A stretch of DNA of 64,000 nucleotides from Streptomyces sp. 1222.5 (GTDB taxonomy: Bacteria > Actinomycetota > Actinomycetes > Streptomycetales > Streptomycetaceae), in assembly GCF_900105245.1 (NCBI RefSeq), contig NZ_FNSZ01000001.1:8120001-8184000 (forward strand). Reading direction: 5' to 3'. The notes under the pieces are model-generated. The model had not been told where the DNA came from, did not search any database, and saw only the letters and a program-made list of their open reading frames with translations. The position numbers and the translations under genes are program-made. Within the stretch, counting starts at the first letter, position 1. Each line of letters begins with the position of its first letter. Of this stretch, positions 16,611-23,739 are shown piece after piece.

Positions 16611-18154
16611 AGGGCGCGGGTGATGCGGGGGTGGGTTTCGTAGCGCGGGGAGGGTGGCCGCCCGCCGCGCCCGGTGCGTGGTGGGGCGGGGAGTTGGCGG
16701 ACCCAGCCGTGTTCTTCGAGCAGGCTCAGGGCGGGGTCGAGGTCGCCGATGGCGGGGAAGTCGGCCCGGCGCAGCATCCGGAATAGCTGGCGTTTGGTGA
16801 ACTGCTCGGGCCGGTTGCTGGCGAGGGTGGTCAGGACGGTTAGGGCTGCGTCGTGGGCGGGGTCGGCGCTCATGACGGTGAAGACGTCCAGGGCGTGGGC
16901 GGTGAAGTAGTCGCCCAGTTCGGTTGCGGCGGCCATGGTGGCGGCGGCGATGGGCTTGTGCCAGCCGTCCTCGGGGTGGGCGGCCAGGTGCAGCAGTCCG
17001 GCGATGCGGGCCACGGCCCCGTCCCGCTTGGCCGCCCACTTCACGATGGGGGCCAGGGAGCCGTCCGGACCGAGCCGGGATTCCGTGACCCGCTGGAAGG
17101 CAAGCAGCACCGCATCGGCTTCCGGGGTGAGCTGCAGGAGAGCGGGGTCGGTCCATCCGGCGAGGGCGATCGTGAGACCGCCCAGCCGCTTGGCGTAGGT
17201 GGCGGCCACTTCTTCGTCGAGCAGCTCGGGGGTGAGGTTGCGCCGCCCGACCAGGGAGAGGGGCTTGGAGTAGAGGAACCGGGCGAGCAGGCCGCGCCCG
17301 TCGGCTCCGTCGATCCGGTTGAGGGCGTCCAGCACTTCGGGCTGGACGGCCAGGCCGATGGTGACGGCCGGGGCGTCGATGTGCTGGGCTTCGCGGCCTT
17401 GGCGGTTGACGCGGATCATGTCGCCTGCGTGGCCTTTGAGGAACATGCCCATGTTGGGCTTACCGGTGTAGCGGCCGGCGATAATGTCGAACAGCTCTCC
17501 TTCGGCGCTGAGGCAGGAGATCCGCCCGCCCTGTTCGTGGAGCAGCGTGCCGACGTTCTCAGGCGTGACGTCGTCGGCCACGAGCTGCGGCACTGCGGGC
17601 ACCGTCATCTCATCGGCCGTCTGCGCCAGGGAGACGGCCTCAGCAGTCAGTTGGCCGCGTTGCTCGGGGTCGGCGTTCGCGGCCTTGGCGGCGGCCTTGT
17701 CGGCTGCGGCCTTGGCCAGACGCTGGGTGGTCTCGGCTTCGGCTCGTGCCGGGCCCGACAGCTCGATGAGGGCCTTCTCAGCGGCGAGCAAAGGCCGCAT
17801 CAGCAGGTCGAACACGGCGGACTTGCGGTTGCCGGGGTCCAGCGCGACGGCGGTGTAGATGTTCACCGGCTCGCGCCAATGCCCGCGCACGCACACCTTC
17901 ACCCGCCCGCCGGCTGCCGTGGCGATGGCGGCAAGCGCCAGGCACCCGGCGAGGTCGGTCGGGGTCTGGGTCTCCTCAGCGACTCCCTGCACCATGGCGG
18001 CCAGCCAGTCGGGCAGAGCGTTGACGGGGAAGGCGGGGAGGGCGGGTCGTGCCTTGAGGGGGACGGGTTCATCCCAGGCAGGGCCGGTGATCTGCTCGGG
18101 CTCGATGTGGTCGAACCCTTCCCACAGATCCGATCCCGTGTCGGGGGCAGTCAT
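16607..18154 (-). CDS. DUF3987/YfjI-type replication protein
   Basis: 515-residue protein of the DUF3987 family found in plasmids and AICEs beside prim-pol proteins, probably the helicase-like part of the replication initiator. Visible landmarks are PVNALPDWLAAMVQGVAEETQTPTDLAGCLALAAIATAAGGRV at the N-terminus, a P-loop-like YTAVALDPGNRKSAVFDLL, RISCLSAEGELFDIIAGRYTGKPNMGMFLKGHAGD with the Walker-B-like region, and FLYSKPLSLVGRRNL. A helical Ala-rich insert lies between the first two. The last ~70 residues (FTKRQLFRMLRRADFPAIGDLDPALSLLEEHGWVR) look like a winged helix. Its start overlaps the preceding stop (ATGA, 18151-18154). Confidence 0.82.
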   Translation of the reverse strand: MTAPDTGSDLWEGFDHIEPEQITGPAWDEPVPLKARPALPAFPVNALPDWLAAMVQGVAEETQTPTDLAGCLALAAIATAAGGRVKVCVRGHWREPVNIYTAVALDPGNRKSAVFDLLMRPLLAAEKALIELSGPARAEAETTQRLAKAAADKAAAKAANADPEQRGQLTAEAVSLAQTADEMTVPAVPQLVADDVTPENVGTLLHEQGGRISCLSAEGELFDIIAGRYTGKPNMGMFLKGHAGDMIRVNRQGREAQHIDAPAVTIGLAVQPEVLDALNRIDGADGRGLLARFLYSKPLSLVGRRNLTPELLDEEVAATYAKRLGGLTIALAGWTDPALLQLTPEADAVLLAFQRVTESRLGPDGSLAPIVKWAAKRDGAVARIAGLLHLAAHPEDGWHKPIAAATMAAATELGDYFTAHALDVFTVMSADPAHDAALTVLTTLASNRPEQFTKRQLFRMLRRADFPAIGDLDPALSLLEEHGWVRQLPAPPRTGRGGRPPSPRYETHPRITRAL

Positions 18155-18579
18155 GCGGCGGTCCTCCCTTCCAGAATCGGTGCGGGCTCACCCGTGCAGG
18201 CGGCCTTGTGGGCGCTGTACTCGGCGATCAGGACGGTCACCTTGTCGGCGCCCCGGGCGGTGCCGGTCTGTCCGCAGGTGCAGGCGTAGGCGGCGGTGGG
18301 CGCGTGGGCGGTGCGGGTAGACCGGCGAGCACCGTCGTAGTGGTCGCGGTAGACCGGCGGGGCGTAGATGCGAATACCGGGCTGCTCCGGCGTCGGATCG
18401 ATGCCGGGCCGTACGTCGCGGTTCCATGACCGGTCAGTGCTAAGAGCAGCGACGACGCCCTTCCGGGCGGCTTCTTTCGGCTCGCCAACTGCCGGTGAAT
18501 GCACGGGCTGTGGAGCGGCTTGCGGCCCGGCGGGAGCGGGGGCTGTGCAATCCAGGTGGGGGGAGTTGGGGCCGGTCAT
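18151..18579 (-). CDS. Small linker protein of the replication operon
   Basis: 142-residue protein I cannot assign to a named family. The N-terminal half is Pro/Ala-rich and probably disordered; the C-terminal half has a compact part with IRIYAPPVYRDHYDGARRST and a CTCGQTG cysteine pair followed by VLIAEYSAHKAAC, which could bind a metal. It overlaps both neighbours by ATGA (18576-18579 and 18151-18154), so prim-pol, this gene and DUF3987 are one translationally coupled unit. A role as an accessory replication factor is inferred from position only. Confidence 0.7.
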   Translation of the reverse strand: MTGPNSPHLDCTAPAPAGPQAAPQPVHSPAVGEPKEAARKGVVAALSTDRSWNRDVRPGIDPTPEQPGIRIYAPPVYRDHYDGARRSTRTAHAPTAAYACTCGQTGTARGADKVTVLIAEYSAHKAACTGEPAPILEGRTAA

Positions 18580-19505
18580 GCGGCTTTCCGCGGTGTGGCG
18601 TGGGCGATGACCCAGTCCATGGCGCTGCGGATGGTCGTGCGGCACTCGGCCGGCGGGAGTCCGGTCGCCTCCCCCGCCCCCTGGATTGCCTGCTCCGCCA
18701 CCTCGCGCGGGAGGTCGCCCCACGCCACGAACCGGGCCACCTTGCAGGCGCCCTTGTGAAGGGTATTGTTGCGGCCGTCCGGCCCGCCCTCGCCCGCCGC
18801 GGCGATGACCGCGCATTCGCGTTCCAGCGCGGTGCGCGCGGCCCGGGTGCCGTCCCTGGGCTGCACCGGAATGACGGTCGCGGGCCTGGCGGGCTCGGCG
18901 AGCAGCGCGGCCAGCCACTCAGGGAGAGGCGCGACCGGTGCATCGTCGGCTACCTCGTAGGTGCCGGCGGGGGTGGTGCTGCCGGGGGCGACTACGTAGC
19001 CGCCCCACGCACGGGTGTCGATGTGCGGCCCGAGACGGTTCGCACTGCACTTCAGCCGCACCCCGGCGGGGGCGGTGAAGTAGAGGTGTTCACCGCGCGC
19101 GGTCCGCACCCGGTAGGTGGCGGGGAGCACCTGCCCGGTGCGCTCGCAGAGCGCCGCAAGGGAAGTTGCGCCGTCAGGCGCTCCTTTCGGCTCTTCCGGC
19201 TTGACCGGGTCCAGGTCGATGACGAGCAGCCCGGCCGGGCCGGTAGCGATGCCGACGTTGTAGGGCTGGTGCGCCCATGCGGCGTGGATCAGATTCGGGT
19301 CGGTGGTGGCCCGCTGCTCGGGGGTTTTGTGGCCGTCTGCGCAGCGTCCGTTGCCGGGGCAGTACTCCTCTGCGTGCCCGGCGGGGCGTTTGCCGTTGGG
19401 GCGTAGCGGGATGACGGGCCAGCCGCGCTCGGCCGCTGTCAGTGCTGCGGCGAGCAGGGGCAGGCAGGACAGGTCGGCGGTGAGGATGCTGGGAGGTTCG
19501 GGCAT
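18576..19505 (-). CDS. Bifunctional DNA primase/polymerase (prim-pol) protein
   Basis: 309-residue protein with the AEP-type prim-pol N-terminal domain: AAERGWPVIPLRPNGKRPAG, a Cys/His insert (EEYCPGNGRCADGHKTPEQR), NVGIATGPAGLLVIDLDPVKPEEP with the catalytic D-x-D (VIDLDP), RTARGEHLYFTAP and HIDTRAWGGYVVAPGS. The C-terminal PriCT-like part (NNTLHKGACKVARFVAWGDLPREVAEQAI) follows. It should prime and extend DNA at the element's origin; AICEs with this protein are the RepPP type. ATG at 19505 is chosen because the domain begins right after it and GGAG precedes it. Confidence 0.9.
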   Translation of the reverse strand: MPEPPSILTADLSCLPLLAAALTAAERGWPVIPLRPNGKRPAGHAEEYCPGNGRCADGHKTPEQRATTDPNLIHAAWAHQPYNVGIATGPAGLLVIDLDPVKPEEPKGAPDGATSLAALCERTGQVLPATYRVRTARGEHLYFTAPAGVRLKCSANRLGPHIDTRAWGGYVVAPGSTTPAGTYEVADDAPVAPLPEWLAALLAEPARPATVIPVQPRDGTRAARTALERECAVIAAAGEGGPDGRNNTLHKGACKVARFVAWGDLPREVAEQAIQGAGEATGLPPAECRTTIRSAMDWVIAHATPRKAA

Positions 19506-19713
19506 GCTGGAGGTCTCCAGTTCTCTTGGGAGTGCTGAGAGCAAGGGCGGCCCCGGTTCCTGGCGGGATGGGGGGCCGCCCTTGGCGTAGCTGCCACCGA
19601 GCACGGAGAGGCGGCATGCGCAGCCGCTCCTCCGTCCACTACTAAGTCGCCGGGCTAGCGACGATGGGCGCGATCGTCCGGGAGTCAGACCGGTCCAGAA
19701 GGATCCGCCTCGC

Positions 19714-19903
19714 ATGATCGATCCTGGCCGCTATCACGTGCTGCTCGAAGCCGGCGGCCGGCCGGTGGGGCAGTGCGAAGGTCGTGCGGGACAAGTTCCG
19801 GTGCTGGGTCAGGGAGTACGGTTCCGTGCCCGGTGCCCGCGTCACCCTCACCGACGAGGCGAGGATGGAGGTGGTGCCGGCCGTCTGGCCCGACCCGCGA
19901 TAG
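19714..19903 (+). pseudogene. Frameshifted short conserved-type ORF
   Basis: An ATG at 19714 opens MIDPGRYHVLLEAGGRPVG, but downstream the plausible coding continues in another frame as KFRCWVREYGSVPGARVTL and EVVPAVWPDPR, ending at TAG 19901-19903. The two parts together resemble a ~70-residue protein type I recall from Streptomyces plasmids and AICEs (GRYHVLLE...FRxWVxEYG...ARVTLTDE). A shift, perhaps with a small deletion, lies near 19770-19790. The remaining parts of the 19506-20123 gap hold no other gene I can support; the resemblance is from memory. Confidence 0.5.
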
Positions 19904-20056
19904 GGCTGGGCCGGACTACTTGGCCCCGGGGCCGTCGACCTGGGCGTGCCGGACGGCCGAATCGTCGCCTCGCTCGCCCGGCAGGGCTGTCTTCGATCAA
20001 GCGGTCCTGAAAGGACGCGAACCTCAGAAGTTGCTCAAGAAGCTTCCCGCCCATGT

Positions 20057-20081
20057 AGGTCATGTGACAGGTTCATGACCT
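20057..20081 (+). promoter_or_regulatory. 8-bp dyad upstream of the secreted-protein gene
   Basis: AGGTCATG (20057-20064) and CATGACCT (20074-20081) form a perfect inverted repeat with a 9-nt spacer, about 45 bp before the ATG at 20124, where an operator or promoter element is expected. No convincing -35/-10 pair is visible. Confidence 0.4.
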
Positions 20082-20123
20082 CTTCGTGAAGGGAAGCGAA
20101 GAGTCCGGAACTGAGGGGTATAA

Positions 20124-20609
20124 ATGAAGATTTCACGCAAGGCTGCGTTTCGTACGACGACCATGGTAGTTGCCGCTGCGGCGGCAATGACCTTTTCCAT
20201 GGGGACTGCCTCCGCTACTAGTTGGGAGGTTGATCACGCTGTGCAGACCTGGAAGTCGTATAACGAGACGGCCGACGGCTGGTGGATGCAGATGGCTGGC
20301 CCCACAGGCAACGGACCTGCAATGATTTCCTTCAATTCCGACGGCGACTTCTGGTACCTGATCGACACGAAGGCAGATGGAAAGTCTGCGGCAGTCAAGT
20401 GGTACAACTACCGGAACGGTCAGCTGTACCGGAACGGTACGTGCATCCAGAGCCACGGGGCCGGTACGTCCGGTATCTGTAACAATGACTACTACGAAGA
20501 CAGCACCATTTGGGCTTCGGCCTGCCTTTACGACGGAGAAACCGACAAGTATTCCGACTGCAATCTCCTTGGCTTCACTTTCCGGGTGAGCGACGGAAAG
20601 ACCACCTGA
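20124..20609 (+). CDS. Small secreted protein, element cargo
   Basis: 161-residue protein with a clear Sec signal peptide (MKISRKAAFRTTTMVVAAAAAMTFSMGTASA, cleavage after ASA). The mature part is rich in W, Y, D, N and G and has four cysteines (GTCIQ, GICNN, ASACLY, SDCNLL), enough for two disulfides. I recognise no family. Its base composition is clearly lower in GC than its neighbours, and it is one of the few rightward genes in the element, suggesting separately acquired cargo. GAGGGG lies seven bases before the ATG. It may act outside the cell, for example in colony interaction, but nothing in the sequence proves this. Confidence 0.8.
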   Translation: MKISRKAAFRTTTMVVAAAAAMTFSMGTASATSWEVDHAVQTWKSYNETADGWWMQMAGPTGNGPAMISFNSDGDFWYLIDTKADGKSAAVKWYNYRNGQLYRNGTCIQSHGAGTSGICNNDYYEDSTIWASACLYDGETDKYSDCNLLGFTFRVSDGKTT

Positions 20610-20704
20610 CGACGTAAGTGGGTGCAGAGGGGGGAGGGGCTAGTGCGGCCTTACGGTCGCCCCCGCACCGGGGCGGATCGACCGCGGTAGCGAATGCGGT
20701 CCTC

Positions 20705-21208
20705 TCAGGGGCGGAGTTCGTTGCGGTTGCGGGCGATCAGCCCGTACGCGGGTGCGGTGATCGTGTTGGTCTCCTGCCGGACCGGTCCGGCGTAGTGGTG
20801 GTGCGTCGTCGTGCGGGTCGCCTTCACGGCCCGCGCCGCGGAGCCGATCGCGGTGATCACGGCGGCGAGGGCGGCGATGGGGAGGGTGATGAACAGGACG
20901 CTGGTGAGGGTCACGGCGGCGAATCCTTGGCAGGCGAGCCAGATCGCGCAGCCGATGCCGACGAACGCCGCCCCCACGCCGATGCCGGCGACCGCGGTTC
21001 CGGCGGCCCAGGCGGGGACGATTCGGCTCTCGGGCTGCGTGATCGGGGGCGTGGTGCCGTAGGCGGGCAGCGGGACGGTGTCGCGGTAGGCGGTCGGTAT
21101 CTGCGCCACGGGCTGGCATGCCTCGGCGATGATGCGCCGGGCCTCGGCGGCGGCTTCGGCGTCGCTCAGGCAGCGGTGCCGGGCGGCGGGCTGGTCGTGG
21201 TCGCTCAT
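20705..21208 (-). CDS. Small two-TM membrane protein of the transfer region
   Basis: 167 residues. A polar N-terminal tail with a SDAEAAAEARRIIAEACQPV helix is followed by two adjoining hydrophobic segments (VPAWAAGTAVAGIGVGAAFVGIGCAIWLACQGFAAVTLTSVLFITLPIAALAAVITAIG) and a short basic tail containing THHHYAG. Such proteins are common beside traB in Streptomyces plasmids and AICEs and are usually counted among the spread (Spd) functions; no enzymatic motif is visible. GAGGGAG five bases before ATG 21208 supports the start. Confidence 0.72.
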   Translation of the reverse strand: MSDHDQPAARHRCLSDAEAAAEARRIIAEACQPVAQIPTAYRDTVPLPAYGTTPPITQPESRIVPAWAAGTAVAGIGVGAAFVGIGCAIWLACQGFAAVTLTSVLFITLPIAALAAVITAIGSAARAVKATRTTTHHHYAGPVRQETNTITAPAYGLIARNRNELRP

Positions 21209-21218
21209 GGGGGCTCCC

Positions 21219-21410
21219 TCAGGTGAGGTGGCGGGCGGCGTCGGCGAGGGCGCGGCAGACGGCTTGGATGGGTGTGGCGGCGCCGGTGCGGGCGGTGAAG
21301 AAGCCGAACAGGAAGAGCACGAGGGCGCTGAGGGGGCCGACGTAGCGGCCGCGCATGAGGACGAGGGTCAGCAGCCCGAAGACTGCGACGGCGGACAGGG
21401 TCACGATCAC
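21219..21410 (-). CDS. 63-residue Spd-like membrane peptide
   Basis: Starts at GTG 21410, supported by GGGAGG six bases upstream; the longer open frame to 21443 lacks such support. The protein (VTLSAVAVFGLLTLVLMRG, PLSALVLFLFGFFTARTG) is two hydrophobic helices and a short amphipathic tail (IQAVCRALADAARHL). It is 10 bp upstream of the next membrane protein in the same direction and just downstream of the octamer array. Probably a spread accessory protein; inferred from size, topology and position. Confidence 0.65.
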   Translation of the reverse strand: MIVTLSAVAVFGLLTLVLMRGRYVGPLSALVLFLFGFFTARTGAATPIQAVCRALADAARHLT

Positions 21411-21472
21411 CGTGGGCCTCCCGGGAAACAGGGCGGGCAGCACCCGCCGGGTGGGGGTGCTGCCCGCTGCTT

Positions 21473-21622
21473 GCTTGTCGTGTCGCTTGTCGTCTGGCTT
21501 GTCGTGCGGCTTGTCGCTTGTCTTGTCTTGTCGCTTGTCGCCTTGCAGGTCACAAGCCGTTTCCGGGCCTCCAGAGCGGCCTAGGCGGCTTCTGTCCGCG
21601 TGGGGGTGACAAGCGACAAGCG
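21473..21622. repeat. clt: Octamer array downstream of traB: candidate clt / TraB recognition sequences
   Basis: GCTTGTCG (CGACAAGC on the other strand) occurs at 21473, 21485, 21497 and 21509, a 12-bp period, then in tighter, slightly varied form (CTTGTC) at 21517, 21522 and 21527, and exactly again at 21533-21540. Two opposite-strand copies (GACAAGCG) sit at 21608-21615 and 21615-21622, just before the traB stop codon at 21624. Streptomyces TraB translocases recognise plasmid-specific 8-bp direct repeats in the clt locus, typically near the traB 3' end; this array fits in unit length, copy number and place. Confidence 0.78.
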
Positions 21623-21623
21623 A

Positions 21624-23738
21624 TCAGCTCTCGCCCGGATCCTTCGGTGCGTGCTGGCGGTGGACGTAGCGGGACTTGGTGCCCTCGCCGATGCGGATGG
21701 CGGTGCCGTCGTCGGTCCATGCCTTGAGCCAGCCGACGACCGTCTGACGGTTCGTGCCGTACGGGTCGGCGAGTGCGCGGGCGATCGCGGATGCCCCGGT
21801 TCCCTCGCGGCCGGCGGCGAGCAGCGCGGCGAGCGCGGCCTGCTGCGCGGGGTTGGCCTGCTCGCCGCGCAGTGCCGACAGGTTCAGCCCACCCGTCCCG
21901 GCCGGCGGACCCGGCTCGGTGTTGGTGTGGGGTTCGGGTGCGGTGGCGAACTCGGCGTCGATCTGCGCCCGGAACCGGCGCAGCACCTCCTCATCCGGTG
22001 ACGGCTTCTCGTTTCCCTGTCCGCGCAGCGCGGACAGGTTGAGCGTGCCTGCCCCGCCCGCCGGATGTTGGTCTGCCTGCTCGGTGTCGTTGGCGGGGGT
22101 GAGGTCGTGCATCCATGCGGTGCGGTCGCTGTCCCAGCGGCGGGCGTAGGCCGTCCCGGCCGCGCTGGCGGACACCGTGTCGAGTCGGGGGTGCCGGTCG
22201 GAGGTGGCGACGGTGATCTCGCGAATCTGGCTGGGCTTGATCCGCCATGCCTTGAACAGCGCGGCCGGGGATTCGGGGGTGCCCATGAACCCGGCGCCCT
22301 TGTAGGGGGCCTGCTCCACCCGCAGCCCGCGGCGGCCGGGGAACATCTTGCCCAGGTCCATGCCCTCGGTCTCGCCACCCGTCAGGGCAGCGCGGACCTT
22401 GGCCTCCCGGCGGATCATCAGGTTGCCGAGCACGCTGCCGGTGGCTCCGAGGGCGGTGAGGACGGTGCGGATGCCCATGGCGCGCAGCATCCGGATGACC
22501 TCAAGGATCTTCTTCGCGAGCTGCTTGGTTTGAGGGTCACTGCTGGTCAGGATCTCCGCACCCTCATCAATGACCAGCAGGATCTGAGGAATCTTCGCGC
22601 TGATCGGCAGGAGATCTGTGTCCGCTTTCGCCAGCAGTTCCTGGTAGGCCTTCTTGCGGTGCAGCCCCACGGCCAACGCCGCGTCGAGCATGAGCAGGGC
22701 TTCGGCGTGAGTGGAGGCGAGCCAGTCGATACCCGGGCGTACGGGCTTGTCGTCGCTGGTCTTCAGCTCACCGTTCAGCGCCGGGAGTACCCAGGGCAGC
22801 CCGGCGCTGCCGGCGTTGAGGTCGATCACCCAGGTCAGCACGTCCTGGGCCCGGGCGAACCCGGCGAGGATCGTGTGAATCATGTTCGTCTTGCCCGACC
22901 CGGTAGGGCCGACCACGAGAGCACACTGCTCCCGCAGGTAGGCGGAGACGGGGTCGCCGTTGGTGCGGACGCCCCAGGGCAGGCCGGTCAGGACCGAGAG
23001 GGGGCTGTAGTCCTCGGGGTAAGGGCAGTCGTCTTTGAGGACGTTGACCGTGGTCACATCCAGGATGGCCCGCCCCTGGTGGATACCCGGGGTCGCGGTG
23101 GCGGTGCAGCCGTGCGGCAGGCGGGCGTCCGCGGAGAGCTGCACGGAGTACTGGGCGATGCGGTCGTAGGTGATGCCGCCCTGCGGCTCCAAGTCCAGGG
23201 AGTATCCGGTGGCGGTGGGCCACATCTCCACCGCGAGGACACGCACCTTGATCTGGCAGATCCGCTGAATCCGCTCCACCCACTCCGCAGCGATCGCCCG
23301 GCGCTCGGCCGACAACTCGGCGGCGATGGCCCGCTGCTCAGCGGCGATCGCCTCCTCCTCCCGAGCCTCCTCGTAGAGAGCGACCGAGCGAGCGGTGGCG
23401 CCGATACCGACGCCGATCGTTGCCAGCGACCCGAGGGCGGCCCAGGTCAGGGGCCCGTAGGCCATGGCCCAGGTAGTCCAACCAGCGCCCACCAGCCAGC
23501 TGGCAGCGCGGGTAGCGAGGGTGCGGCCGGCATTGCGCACCCGGATCCCGGCGATGGTGTGTCCGAGAGCGCCGGCAGCGCCGACGGCGAGGGCCCAGCC
23601 GGGGGGCATGTGGGTGGCGGCGCCGGTGGTGGCGACGGCGAAGGCTCCGGTGGTGGCGGACAGGGCGCCGGTCACGGGTCCGTGACCGGCCGCCCAGTCC
23701 AGCACCGGGCCACTCTCGTGCGTGGCGGTGGTGCTCAT
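21624..23738 (-). CDS. traB: TraB/TraSA-like FtsK/SpoIIIE DNA translocase
   Basis: 704-residue conjugative translocase. The N-terminus has hydrophobic segments (MPPGWALAVGAAGALGHTIAG; WTTWAMAYGPLTWAALGSLATIGVGIGA) and a coiled linker of E/A-rich repeats. The motor domain has Walker A VVGPTGSGKTNMIH, WVIDLNAGSAG and Walker B ILLVIDEGAEIL. The C-terminus has a winged helix (ALLAAGREGTGASAIARALADPYGTNRQTVVGWLKAW), the part that reads the 8-bp clt repeats in TraB proteins. A short motif, TLNLSALRGQ/GLNLSALRGE, occurs twice in the linker before the winged helix. It would move double-stranded DNA between mycelial cells. Confidence 0.95.
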   Translation of the reverse strand: MSTTATHESGPVLDWAAGHGPVTGALSATTGAFAVATTGAATHMPPGWALAVGAAGALGHTIAGIRVRNAGRTLATRAASWLVGAGWTTWAMAYGPLTWAALGSLATIGVGIGATARSVALYEEAREEEAIAAEQRAIAAELSAERRAIAAEWVERIQRICQIKVRVLAVEMWPTATGYSLDLEPQGGITYDRIAQYSVQLSADARLPHGCTATATPGIHQGRAILDVTTVNVLKDDCPYPEDYSPLSVLTGLPWGVRTNGDPVSAYLREQCALVVGPTGSGKTNMIHTILAGFARAQDVLTWVIDLNAGSAGLPWVLPALNGELKTSDDKPVRPGIDWLASTHAEALLMLDAALAVGLHRKKAYQELLAKADTDLLPISAKIPQILLVIDEGAEILTSSDPQTKQLAKKILEVIRMLRAMGIRTVLTALGATGSVLGNLMIRREAKVRAALTGGETEGMDLGKMFPGRRGLRVEQAPYKGAGFMGTPESPAALFKAWRIKPSQIREITVATSDRHPRLDTVSASAAGTAYARRWDSDRTAWMHDLTPANDTEQADQHPAGGAGTLNLSALRGQGNEKPSPDEEVLRRFRAQIDAEFATAPEPHTNTEPGPPAGTGGLNLSALRGEQANPAQQAALAALLAAGREGTGASAIARALADPYGTNRQTVVGWLKAWTDDGTAIRIGEGTKSRYVHRQHAPKDPGES

Positions 23739-23739
23739 C

